From Hoeflea sp. (GTDB lineage: Bacteria > Pseudomonadota > Alphaproteobacteria > Rhizobiales > Rhizobiaceae): a stretch of 64,000 nt of DNA. The stretch covers positions 116,694 through 180,693 of the forward strand of contig NZ_NVXQ01000006.1 in the NCBI RefSeq assembly GCF_002733955.1, in the 5' to 3' direction. Both the position numbers and the translations under genes were made by a program. Positions within the stretch are counted from its first letter, which is position 1; each line of letters starts with the position of its first letter. Under the pieces are notes generated by a model. It saw only the letters and a list, made by a program, of their open reading frames with translations, ran no database searches and had not been told where the DNA came from. Of the stretch, positions 35,915 to 44,392 are shown in pieces.

Positions 35915-37195
35915 ATGTTGAATGTGCTGTTGATCGGGTCTGGCGGACGCGAACATGCGCTGGCCTGGAAGATTGCCCAGTCTCCGATGCTTGGGACGCT
36001 GTATGCGGCCCCGGGCAATCCCGGCATTGCCGAGCATGCGACGCTGAGCCAGCTCGATGTCAGCGACCATGACGCGGTCATCAGCTTTTGCAAGGACGAG
36101 GCAATCGACCTGGTGGTGGTCGGCCCCGAAGCGCCTCTGGTGGCCGGTCTGGCAGACGCGCTGAAGGCGGCCGGGATCGCCGTCTTCGGTCCCTCTGCTG
36201 CGGCGGCACAGCTGGAAGGCTCGAAAGGCTTCACCAAGGATCTGTGTGCGCGCGAGAATATTCCCACAGGCGCCTATGAGCGGTTCAACAATGCGCCCAA
36301 GGCCAAGGCCTATGCCCGCGCCAAAGGAGCGCCGATCGTGATCAAGGCCGATGGGCTGGCCGCCGGCAAAGGCGTGACCGTGGCGATGACCATGGAAGAG
36401 GCGCTGGCGGCGATCGAGGATTGCTTCGAGGGCGCTTTCGGCGACGCCGGTGCGGAAGTGGTGGTCGAGGAGTTCCTACACGGTGAGGAAGCCAGCTTCT
36501 TCTGCCTGTGCGACGGCAAGACCGCCCTGCCCTTCGGCACGGCGCAGGACCACAAGCGGGTCGGCGATGGCGATACCGGACCCAATACCGGCGGCATGGG
36601 CGCCTATTCGCCCGCGCCGGTGATGACGCAGGCGCTGATCGAACAAACCATGCGCGAGATCATCGAGCCGACGATGCGCGGCATGGCGGCAATTGGCGCG
36701 CCCTTTACCGGCGTGCTCTATGCTGGGCTGATGATCGACGAGACCGGGCCCAAACTAATCGAGTACAATGTCCGTTTCGGCGATCCGGAATGCCAGGTTC
36801 TGATGATGCGGCTGAAAGACGATATTCTGCTGCTGCTCAAGGCTGCGGCGGAAGGTGAACTGGCGCATGTCTCGGCGCGCTGGAAGGACGATGCGGCGCT
36901 GACCGTGGTGATGGCTGCGGAAGGCTATCCCGGCACGCCGAAGAAAGGCACGCCGATCGCCGGTCTGGCTGCGGCAGAAGCCAGTGGCGCCAAGGTGTTT
37001 CATGCCGGCACGACGCTCAAGGACGCGCAATTGCTGGCCAATGGCGGGCGCGTGCTCAATGTCACCGCCCAGGGCACGGACGTCACCGATGCCCAGGCGA
37101 AAGCCTATCAGGCGGTTGACGCGATCGACTGGCCGGGCGGGTTTTGCCGCCGTGATATCGGCTGGCGGGCAGTCGAGCGCGAAGCCAAAAATTAA
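35915..37195 (+). CDS. purD: Phosphoribosylamine-glycine ligase
   Basis: A 426-residue ATP-grasp enzyme that adds glycine to phosphoribosylamine in purine synthesis. The N-terminal Rossmann segment [14 protein letters not shown], the ATP-grasp loop [14 protein letters not shown] (about 145-158), the hinge [28 protein letters not shown] and metal-site [12 protein letters not shown] are intact. I use the ATG at 35915 with GGAG seven bases upstream; a TTG two codons earlier is also in frame. A single gene, normal length. Confidence 0.97.
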   Translation: MLNVLLIGSGGREHALAWKIAQSPMLGTLYAAPGNPGIAEHATLSQLDVSDHDAVISFCKDEAIDLVVVGPEAPLVAGLADALKAAGIAVFGPSAAAAQLEGSKGFTKDLCARENIPTGAYERFNNAPKAKAYARAKGAPIVIKADGLAAGKGVTVAMTMEEALAAIEDCFEGAFGDAGAEVVVEEFLHGEEASFFCLCDGKTALPFGTAQDHKRVGDGDTGPNTGGMGAYSPAPVMTQALIEQTMREIIEPTMRGMAAIGAPFTGVLYAGLMIDETGPKLIEYNVRFGDPECQVLMMRLKDDILLLLKAAAEGELAHVSARWKDDAALTVVMAAEGYPGTPKKGTPIAGLAAAEASGAKVFHAGTTLKDAQLLANGGRVLNVTAQGTDVTDAQAKAYQAVDAIDWPGGFCRRDIGWRAVEREAKN

Positions 37196-37286
37196 CGCCC
37201 TGTTTACCGCTTCCAAAAACCGGATCGTAACGGGCCCTTGCTAGAGTGCACTCACCAAAACCGGAAATCCGGTTGTTCCAAGCGCT

Positions 37287-37327
37287 AGAGCGGCCTGTGT
37301 GCATTCGAACGGAATGTGCTCCGCTCT
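37287..37327 (+). promoter_or_regulatory. Leader hairpin before the HPE1-like gene
   Basis: AGAGCGG (37287-37293) pairs with CCGCTCT (37321-37327); inside, CATTC (37302-37306) pairs with GAATG (37312-37316). It lies 18 bp upstream of the start codon. The outline resembles common rhizobial intergenic palindromes ('tagagc...gctct'). A role in regulation is not shown. Confidence 0.4.
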
Positions 37328-37345
37328 CAGAGGGGAGTAGACACG

Positions 37346-37873
37346 ATGCAAAGACTGATCCTTGCCGCTGCGGTGTGCATTGGCGCAGGCCCGGCCGGCG
37401 CCTCGTCAATCGAGACCTACAAGCCGACTGCAAGTAAGCGCACCAGCATCGTCGAAATCGGCTGTCCGTCGTGCACCCGCGATGCCGCAGAGGAAGCCGC
37501 AGCCGATATACAGCTGGCGCCGGGCGAGCAGATCGTGGAGGTGCGTGACGTCGATGGCGAGATGATGATCTACCGGACAGAAAACCTGCTTGGCGGTTCG
37601 CCGGTGACGATGGTGCGCAAGGCCAGCGAGGCAGATCTCATCGCGCTTGGCTATGCCGAGCCCGAAACCAACCAGAGCGCCGAAGCAGATCAGCCGGCTG
37701 CAGAAACCGGCGAAGCGCCAATGACCGCCGAGGCCGGCAGCGAAAAGGAACTGTTCGAGCCGGTGGCGGCCAACAGCGCTCCGGGAATCGACGAAGAGAC
37801 CATGACTTCGGCTCTGGAAGATGCGCCTCGGGCGGAATTCGATCCGTCCAAATTCGAGCTTAGGCTCAACTAA
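37346..37873 (+). CDS. Exported acidic protein, HPE1-like domain (unknown function)
   Basis: A 175-residue exported protein: a signal peptide at 1-19 (AAAVCIGAGPAGA-S) precedes SSIVEIGCPSCTRDAAEE with one CxxC. The middle (EIVEVRDVDGEMMIYRTENLLGGSPVTMV) recalls, from memory, the 'plant virulence effector HPE1-like' domain given to many rhizobial exported proteins. The name does not prove an effector role. The C-terminal half is acidic, Glu/Ala-rich and probably disordered. AGGGGAG precedes the ATG by nine bases. It stands between purD and glyS. Confidence 0.65.
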   Translation: MQRLILAAAVCIGAGPAGASSIETYKPTASKRTSIVEIGCPSCTRDAAEEAAADIQLAPGEQIVEVRDVDGEMMIYRTENLLGGSPVTMVRKASEADLIALGYAEPETNQSAEADQPAAETGEAPMTAEAGSEKELFEPVAANSAPGIDEETMTSALEDAPRAEFDPSKFELRLN

Positions 37874-37891
37874 GCGAACGACAGGACGGGA

Positions 37892-37917
37892 CTTCGATCA
37901 CCCGTCCCTGCCCCACA
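37892..37917 (+). terminator. Possible stem-loop after the HPE1-like gene
   Basis: GACGGG and CCCGTC pair around a 10-base loop 25 bp downstream of the stop. There is no T-run; it is only a weak terminator candidate. Confidence 0.3.
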
Positions 37918-38007
37918 AGCCCTCGTCCGGGTAACGCGATGGCACCCAGCCGGCGCCCACCTCCAGGGGTTGCCGGCTTCGGGTATTTAAGGTACTTCTA
38001 AATCATC

Positions 38008-40176
38008 TCAGCCCGCGATGCGGGAGAAATCGGCGACAGCGCCGGTGGCCTGACGGATCATGGCGAGAAGCGCGAGCCGATTGGCACGAACCGAGTCATT
38101 CTCGACATTTACCAGCACCGCTTCAAAAAATGAATCAACCGGTTCGCGCAAAGTGGCAAGTGCGCCCATGGCGGCGGAATAATCTTCGCTTTCAATGGCT
38201 TGCGTCGCCTGACTGACAGACTGAGTCACCGCCGCGAAAAGGTTCTTCTCTGCATCGAACTCGAACAAGGCGGGATCGACTGCCCCGGCGATCGCCGTTC
38301 CCTTTTTCTCCTCGGCGGCCAGAATATTGGCAGCACGCTTGGTTCCGGCCAACAAGTTCTTGCCGTCCTCGGTGTCGAGGAACGCACCCAAGGCTTCAAC
38401 GCGGCGGGTGATGTCGAGCAGGTCATCGGAGGCCGGCGTGATCACCGCGTCGATGAGATCGTGACGGGCGCCCTGATCACGCAGATAGACCTTGAGGCGG
38501 TCGTGGAAGAACGACAGGAGGTCGGTTGCCAGGTCTTCGGGCGCAGCTTCCACCCGGTTCTGGCCGACGAGAGACTGAAGGCTTTGAGCGATCTTTGCCA
38601 AGAGATTCAGCTCGACGCCATTCTCCACCAGGATCCGGATCACGCCCAATGCGGCCCGTCGCAGTGCATAGGGATCCTTCGAACCGGTCGGCTTTTCGTC
38701 GATAGCCCAGAAGCCGACGAGGGTGTCGAGCTTGTCAGCCAGAGCGACGGCGATCGAGACCGGGTCGGTCGGCACCTGATCGGAGGGTCCCTGCGGCTTG
38801 TAGTGCTCTTCAGCGGCCAGCGCGACGCTGCCGTTCTCGCCCTGAAGGCCGGCATAGATGCGGCCCATGACGCCCTGCAGTTCGGGAAACTCGCCGACCA
38901 CTTCGGTGGTCAGATCGGCCTTGGCCAGCATGGCCGCGCGGGTTGCCAACGCGGGGTCAGCGCCGACGACGGGCGCGAGTTCCGCGGCCAGCTTGGCGAT
39001 GCGCTGGACGCGCTCGCCTTGCGTGCCCAGCTTGGCGTGGAAGGTGACGCCCAGCTGATCCAGCCGCGCCATGCGCTGATCCAGCGGCTTGCTCATGTCG
39101 AGACCGAGCTTTTCAGCGGAAGCCGTGAGCTTGTCACGGTCGGGCAGATCGGCCTGGTCGGTGTTCCAGAAATAGAGCGCATCGGACAGGCGCGCGCGCA
39201 CCACCTTGGCATTGCCGTGGGCGATTTCCTTGCCGCCGTCGCTGGCCTCGATGTTGGACACCAGTATGAACTTGTTCGACAGCCCGTTGCCGGGTTTCCT
39301 CAGCACGAAGCATTTCTGGTTGGTCTTGATGGTGAGCCGGATGATGTCGTCGGGGATCTGGAGAAAATCCTCCTCGAACTCGCCCATCAGCACCACAGGC
39401 CATTCGACCAGGCCGGAGACCTCGTCGAGCAGGCCCTCGTCCTCGACCAGTTCCAGACCGGAAGCGAAAGCCAGGTTGCGGGCGTCTGAAGCGATGATCT
39501 CCTTGCGCCGCTCGGCATCGAGCACAACGCGGGCGCGCTCGAGCTTCTCGGAATAATCATCAAAGCGGCGCACGGTGAAGCTGTCGGGCGCGTGGAAACG
39601 GTGGCCGAAAGTGGTGTTGCCGGCGACCAGCCCGTCGATCTCGAAGGCAATGACCGTCGGCTCTTCGGTTTCCGGGCCGAAGGTGCAGATGATCGACTGC
39701 AGCGGACGCACCCATTTGAGCGAACCGGGCTTGGCCGAGGCCTTGCCCCAGCGCATGGATTTGGGCCAGGGGAAACCGCGGATGATGCCGGGCATCACGT
39801 CGGCGATGATCACTTCCGCGTCGCGGCCGGGCTTCGAGATATGGGCGACATAGAAATCGCCCTTTTTCGGATCTGTATGCACATGGGCTTCGGAAATGTC
39901 GTTCAGGCCTGCCTTGCGCATGAAGCCGGCCAGCGCCTGTTCGGGTGCCTTGGTCGACGGGCCCTTGATCTCCTCATGCACATCAGCAGACCTCGGGGTC
40001 AGGCCGCGGATATCGAGCACCAGCCGGCGCGGCGTCCAGTATTCGCGCGCCGCCTCATAGGTGAGCCCGGCATCGACCAGCGCATCGGTGACGGATTTGC
40101 GCAGATCGCCGGCAGCCTTGCGCTGCATGCGGGCCGGGATTTCCTCGGAGCGAAGTTCAATCAGAAGGTCGGGCAT
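38008..40176 (-). CDS. glyS: Glycine-tRNA ligase beta subunit
   Basis: A 722-residue beta subunit of the bacterial alpha2-beta2 glycyl-tRNA synthetase. It starts [18 protein letters not shown] and has [17 protein letters not shown], the HD-like and tRNA-binding regions of the family and an anticodon-domain-like C-terminus ([20 protein letters not shown]). It binds tRNA-Gly while the alpha subunit activates glycine. Length is normal. The partner glyQ is encoded 5.8 kb upstream on the same strand, separated by four genes. GlyS is about 105 bp downstream of the DUF2207 gene. Confidence 0.97.
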   Translation of the reverse strand: MPDLLIELRSEEIPARMQRKAAGDLRKSVTDALVDAGLTYEAAREYWTPRRLVLDIRGLTPRSADVHEEIKGPSTKAPEQALAGFMRKAGLNDISEAHVHTDPKKGDFYVAHISKPGRDAEVIIADVMPGIIRGFPWPKSMRWGKASAKPGSLKWVRPLQSIICTFGPETEEPTVIAFEIDGLVAGNTTFGHRFHAPDSFTVRRFDDYSEKLERARVVLDAERRKEIIASDARNLAFASGLELVEDEGLLDEVSGLVEWPVVLMGEFEEDFLQIPDDIIRLTIKTNQKCFVLRKPGNGLSNKFILVSNIEASDGGKEIAHGNAKVVRARLSDALYFWNTDQADLPDRDKLTASAEKLGLDMSKPLDQRMARLDQLGVTFHAKLGTQGERVQRIAKLAAELAPVVGADPALATRAAMLAKADLTTEVVGEFPELQGVMGRIYAGLQGENGSVALAAEEHYKPQGPSDQVPTDPVSIAVALADKLDTLVGFWAIDEKPTGSKDPYALRRAALGVIRILVENGVELNLLAKIAQSLQSLVGQNRVEAAPEDLATDLLSFFHDRLKVYLRDQGARHDLIDAVITPASDDLLDITRRVEALGAFLDTEDGKNLLAGTKRAANILAAEEKKGTAIAGAVDPALFEFDAEKNLFAAVTQSVSQATQAIESEDYSAAMGALATLREPVDSFFEAVLVNVENDSVRANRLALLAMIRQATGAVADFSRIAG

Positions 40177-40281
40177 AGGTTGTCCTGCAATGAGATTTGA
40201 GGCGGACTTAGCAAGTCACACCCAAATTGTCATCCGTCGTTTGGATTTCGACTGTTGGAAAGCGTCAGCTTGGGCTCAAGC

Positions 40282-42219
40282 CTACCAGCCGCCACCGCCG
40301 CCGCCACCTCCGCCGCCGCCGGACGAGCCTCCGCCGGAGGAGCCGGACGAGCTCTTGGGCTGCGGCATCGAAGCGGCCATGGCGGCAGAGACCGCCGCGA
40401 CCGAGGACGCGGCTGCAGCCCCGATATTGCCGGGCGACCAGGAATTGCCGCGATACCATTGCGGCCGGTAGTCTTTCTCGCGCCCCGGATCGACGCGGGC
40501 AAGTTCAGCCGCCCAGGCTTCCGACCAGGGTTTTTCGACGCCGAGGCCCGCGGCATAGGGCAGGAACCGCTCGAACAGTTCTTCCGACATCTTTGGCGCA
40601 TCGCGCATGTTGAGCCGGTTGGTTTCAGCGGTCTCGAGGTAGAGCTTGAAGCCCTTGATGTCGGTGAGCACCTTGGCACCGATTTCAGTCGGCGCGCCGA
40701 GCAGCCAGGCCATCACAATCATGACCACGCAGCCGAATATCACCAGCGCGCCCGCGAGACGATAGATCGGCAAGTCGCTGGGAACCAGAACCACCAGGAC
40801 GCCGACCAGGAAGATGGCAGCGCCGAGGATGAACAGGATGCCGCCGGTCATCTTGTTGCCGGTTCCGCCTTCGCCAAACAGGCTGCGTCCGGCTATCCAC
40901 ATGCCGCCGCCAAACAGCGAAGTCATCAGCACCGGGATCAGGTAAAGAATGCCGTCATCCGGCGGGTCCTGCAAAATCAGCCCGATGATGAATGTCGCGA
41001 TGGCAAGCAGCGCGCCGGGGATGAACCAGCCGATATTGGCGTTGTAATAGCGGCCTTCATATTCTCTGGAAATGGCCATGCGCAACTTCGTCACGGCACT
41101 CTTGAGGGTCTTGCCGTTGCGCTTGTCGAGCACGATTTCATCCCGGTCCGAGAGCAAGGTCGTGAAAAGCGCGTTCTCGCCGCCAGGCAGCGCGGGCGAG
41201 CCGGACGCTCCGGCCGCCTCCCCGCGCTGAAGCGTTACCGTTCCCCGCGAATCCTCGTCGATACGAAGAATCCGCTTCACCCCGAGCGACAGCAGGGCTG
41301 CGATGAACGGCAGGTCGACGCCTTTCCTGCCGGAGCGGAAGCCGTTGAAATGGGCATAGGACAAGGCCGCCGGCGAGAGGTTTTCAGGCGGGTGGAACAG
41401 CGGAATGACGGGTGGTGACGGCGGGTCGCGGCCGACCTTGTTCCAGGCATAAAGGAAATAGGCCGGAACGCCGAGCCAGCCGAGGATCAGCAGTAAGATG
41501 CCGATGTTGTCGGCGAAGCCTGCAAAGCCGCCGCCCCAGTCGGGCGTCACCACGCCCTCGGTAAACCCGACCGCGATGGTCATGCCTTCCTCGGGGCCAA
41601 GCGGCCGCGTCAGGGCGAAACGGACTTCGGAACCGCCGCTGAGGATGGAACCGGTGTAGTTGCCACCGGTGGCGCCAAACGGGCCGGTATAGGCGGCGAC
41701 TTGATCCCTGATCGCGCGTGCACCCTCGGGCAAACGGACAGTCGCTTCGGCCGCGAGAATGGGAAAGCTCCAGAAATTGCCGGTCACGTTCCAGTAGAGC
41801 TCGTCGTAACCCTCGAAGAACCGCAATTGCCGGGTGGTCACATAGCGGATCGTGTAGGTGTGTTCGCCGCGCGGAATGTACACATCGGCGTCCCCGATCA
41901 GAATGCGGAAGAAGCGGCCCTGCCATTCGGTGCTGTAGGGCGACGGCTTGCCATTGTGCAAAACCTCGACGAGATCGAAGCCATTGCTTGACCACAGGCC
42001 CCAATTATCCAGCGCCCGCATCGGGATATCACGGTAGATGCCACGCCGGATGGCGTTGCCCTCGGCATTGACGGTGATGGTTTCTATGACTTCGATAGAG
42101 GCATCAGCGCGCACATCGATGTCGGCCTTGAAATTGCGGATCTCTTCCCTCGCCGAGGCACCGCCCGTCAGCGCAAGCGAGACAAGCAGTGCGAAGACGA
42201 TGGAAAGGAACCGTGTCAT
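40282..42219 (-). CDS. DUF2207 membrane protein with Gly-rich tail
   Basis: A 645-residue protein: signal peptide (1-24, GGASA-REE), a periplasmic DUF2207 beta domain (about 25-235; WNVTGNFWSFPI, IRYVTTRQLRF), a first membrane helix (about 240-265), a cytoplasmic segment, four further helices (about 405-540) and a C-terminal domain that ends in an almost pure Gly-Ser tail. This is the usual partner of LemA proteins; the function is unknown. It overlaps the EPSP synthase gene by 4 bp (ATGA), so they are translationally coupled. Confidence 0.87.
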   Translation of the reverse strand: MTRFLSIVFALLVSLALTGGASAREEIRNFKADIDVRADASIEVIETITVNAEGNAIRRGIYRDIPMRALDNWGLWSSNGFDLVEVLHNGKPSPYSTEWQGRFFRILIGDADVYIPRGEHTYTIRYVTTRQLRFFEGYDELYWNVTGNFWSFPILAAEATVRLPEGARAIRDQVAAYTGPFGATGGNYTGSILSGGSEVRFALTRPLGPEEGMTIAVGFTEGVVTPDWGGGFAGFADNIGILLLILGWLGVPAYFLYAWNKVGRDPPSPPVIPLFHPPENLSPAALSYAHFNGFRSGRKGVDLPFIAALLSLGVKRILRIDEDSRGTVTLQRGEAAGASGSPALPGGENALFTTLLSDRDEIVLDKRNGKTLKSAVTKLRMAISREYEGRYYNANIGWFIPGALLAIATFIIGLILQDPPDDGILYLIPVLMTSLFGGGMWIAGRSLFGEGGTGNKMTGGILFILGAAIFLVGVLVVLVPSDLPIYRLAGALVIFGCVVMIVMAWLLGAPTEIGAKVLTDIKGFKLYLETAETNRLNMRDAPKMSEELFERFLPYAAGLGVEKPWSEAWAAELARVDPGREKDYRPQWYRGNSWSPGNIGAAAASSVAAVSAAMAASMPQPKSSSGSSGGGSSGGGGGGGGGGGW

Positions 42220-43481
42220 CTCGGGAACTCCTGCTCATAGCTCACACCCAAAGACGCCAGCGCGTCCCAGTAGGCCGGATAGGTCTTGCCGACGCATTTC
42301 GGGTCGAGGATGGTGATGCCGGCGGTCTTCAGTCCGGCGAGGGCAAAACTCATGGCGATGCGGTGATCGGCGAAGGTGTCGATTTCGGCGGAACAGGTCT
42401 GGCCGGCGAGTGCCGGGTCGGCATTGACGATGAGATCATCGCCGTCCTCGCGCGCCAGTCCGTCGCGGATGGCATTGAGGCCGAGCGACAGAGCGCGGAC
42501 ACGGTCACATTCCTTGACGCGCAGATTGGCGATGCCGGTAAAGCGCACCGGCTGGTTGTTGTAGGCCGCAAGCACGGCGATGGTGGGGATGGCATCCTGC
42601 ATCTGCGAGCCGTCGATGACGGCGGGCATGTCCGGAAACGCCGAGATAAGCTCGTAGGCCCGGGCGTCGGGCTGGGTGAAATCCGCAGCGGCCGTGCCGA
42701 TGTCGATGCGGCCGCCGGTGAGTGCTTCGGCGCCCCAGAGATAGGTGGCCGCCGAGGCGTCCGGCTCGATGTGGAAATCGGTTGCCCGGTAGCCCGTCGG
42801 CTCGATCCGCCAGATGGAGGGTGTGACCTGTTCGACATCGGCTCCGAACGCCCGCATGGCGGCGAGTGTGAGATCGATGTAACCGCGCGCGCCAATCTCG
42901 TCGCCGGCGAGCTCCACGGTGAAGGGACGGCCCGAACACGGAGCGGCCATCAGCAGGGCGGAGACATACTGGCTCGACAGTCCTGCATCGATGACGACGT
43001 GATGGGACGAGAACCCGCCCTTGCCCTCAATGGTCACGGGCGGGCAGCCCGAAGGCGCTTCAATAGTGACGCCCAGCGATTTGAGCGCATCGACGAGCGG
43101 GGTGATCGGTCGCTTGCGCATGTGCTCGTCGCCATCGACGACGAAGCGGCCGTTGCCGAGGGCCACGGCTGCGGTCAGGAAGCGGGTCGCGGTGCCGGCA
43201 TTGCCCAGAAACAGCGGCTCGGAGGGCGGATTGAGTGTGCCGCTGCCGGTGACCACGAGGGTGGTCGCATCCGGTTCCTCGATGCAGACGCCCATGGCGC
43301 GCAGGGCATCTGCCATGTAGCGCGTATCGTCGCTTTTCAGCGCGCCGGTCAGCCGGCTGGTGCCGCTGGCTAGTCCGGCGAGCAACAGGGCGCGGTTGGT
43401 GATCGACTTCGACCCCGGAGGATTGACGACGCCGGAAAGGCTCCGGCCCGGCGGCACGATGGTGAGTTTTTCAGTCTGCAT
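42216..43481 (-). CDS. aroA: 3-phosphoshikimate 1-carboxyvinyltransferase (EPSP synthase), non-CP4 type
   Basis: A 421-residue EPSP synthase, which joins shikimate 3-phosphate and PEP. Substrate-binding motifs are PPGSKSITNRALLLAGLA (Lys and Ser-Lys-Ser), LFLGNAGTATRFL, GDEHMRKRPITPLVDAL and ANLRVKECDRVRAL; active-site residues look intact. It resembles the E. coli-type outline more than the Agrobacterium CP4 class II enzyme, and has F in place of the Pro at the E. coli P101 position. It is not next to cmk-rpsA, as is normal in the group, but lies between lemA and DUF2207, so it may be a second copy or an acquired gene. It overlaps DUF2207 by 4 bp. Confidence 0.92.
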   Translation of the reverse strand: MQTEKLTIVPPGRSLSGVVNPPGSKSITNRALLLAGLASGTSRLTGALKSDDTRYMADALRAMGVCIEEPDATTLVVTGSGTLNPPSEPLFLGNAGTATRFLTAAVALGNGRFVVDGDEHMRKRPITPLVDALKSLGVTIEAPSGCPPVTIEGKGGFSSHHVVIDAGLSSQYVSALLMAAPCSGRPFTVELAGDEIGARGYIDLTLAAMRAFGADVEQVTPSIWRIEPTGYRATDFHIEPDASAATYLWGAEALTGGRIDIGTAAADFTQPDARAYELISAFPDMPAVIDGSQMQDAIPTIAVLAAYNNQPVRFTGIANLRVKECDRVRALSLGLNAIRDGLAREDGDDLIVNADPALAGQTCSAEIDTFADHRIAMSFALAGLKTAGITILDPKCVGKTYPAYWDALASLGVSYEQEFPR

Positions 43482-43516
43482 GTGTCATTCTCGATGTGGC
43501 CGGCCTTGCGGCGCGG

Positions 43517-44074
43517 TCAGAATTTGACCTTCGGGACGGCGCGGTCGGCCTCGTCCTCGATTTCGAAGTATTCCGCCTTGACGAAGCCGAACTGGTTGGC
43601 AATCAGCACCGACGGGAAGCTTTCGACCGAGACGTTGAGATTGCGCACCGCGCCGTTGTAATAACGCCGCGACATCGAAATCTCGTTTTCGGTTTCCTCC
43701 AGCGCCTGCTGAAATTCCCTGAAATTCTCGTTGGCCTTGAGATCGGGATAGCTTTCGGCCACCGCCATCAGCCGGCCCAGCGCACCGCTGAGCGCGCCTT
43801 CGAGTGTGGCCCGCTGCTCGGGCGAGCCGCTGCTGCCGGCAACCGCCTGGCTGCGCAGGCGCGTGACCTCTTCGAGCAGTTCCCTTTCATGCGACATGTA
43901 GCCCTTGACCGCTTCAAGCAGGTTGGGGATCAGGTCGGCACGGCGCTTGAGCTGGACATCGATACCGCTCCAGCCCTCGCCCGCCATCTGACGGTTCTTG
44001 ACCAGCGTGTTGTAAAGCGAAATCGCGTAAAGGACGATGCCCGCCAGCACCGCCAAGATGATCCAAGTCCCCAT
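43517..44074 (-). CDS. LemA family protein
   Basis: A 185-residue protein with an N-terminal membrane helix (residues 3-22, WIILAVLAGIVLYAISLYNT) and a helical cytoplasmic or periplasmic domain with GEGWSGIDVQLKRRADLIPNLLEAVKGY, LRSQAVAGSSGSPEQR and QQALEETENEISMSRRYYNGAVRNLN. LemA proteins are of unknown function and typically pair with DUF2207 or TPM proteins, as seen two genes downstream here. It starts the lemA-aroA-DUF2207-(glyS) minus-strand unit; aroA starts 35 bp after its stop. Confidence 0.92.
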   Translation of the reverse strand: MGTWIILAVLAGIVLYAISLYNTLVKNRQMAGEGWSGIDVQLKRRADLIPNLLEAVKGYMSHERELLEEVTRLRSQAVAGSSGSPEQRATLEGALSGALGRLMAVAESYPDLKANENFREFQQALEETENEISMSRRYYNGAVRNLNVSVESFPSVLIANQFGFVKAEYFEIEDEADRAVPKVKF

Positions 44075-44392
44075 GCGCCCACTCCCGGCTTTCCAAACAA
44101 TTCAAATATATGCGCGCAGGCCCGACCTGACAGCGCAACGACCTTACGCACACTCACCCGAAAAATCCACGCAATAGACCGCCACCCACGGCTGAGAACG
44201 GCTTTTGCCGGGTATGGCAGGCGCCGGAACCAGGCCTTGCCAACGCAGAAGATGTGCCGAAATCGAAGTTCGCCGCGAACTTGTCAAGCAATGGTTTACC
44301 ATTCCGGTCTCATAGTTGAAGCATCAGTCTGGGCCTGCGTAGCGTTTTCATTTCACCGGACATATTTTTTAGAGATACAGGACGATTGCGAC
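44075..44392. other. 318-bp divergent region before the PAS-GGDEF gene
   Basis: It separates divergent lemA and the PAS-PAS-GGDEF gene. A 17-bp inverted repeat lies at 44266-44282; the plus-strand 110 bp that follow are AT-richer and must hold the promoter, but I could not name a clear -35/-10 pair. No gene is seen. Confidence 0.5.
44266..44282. promoter_or_regulatory. Inverted repeat AAGTTCGC-C-GCGAACTT
   Basis: Eight-bp perfect arms around a single C, 111 bp upstream of the PAS-GGDEF start codon. The shape suits a dimeric regulator such as LexA/TetR-like proteins, but the bound protein is unknown. Confidence 0.4.

Noticed and set aside
38280-39489. Plus-strand frame opposite glyS
   Set aside because: Antisense shadow without motifs.
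40282-40345. Gly-repeat at the DUF2207 C-terminus as an assembly artefact or microsatellite
   Set aside because: Gly/Ser-rich tails are normal in this family and the frame closes cleanly.
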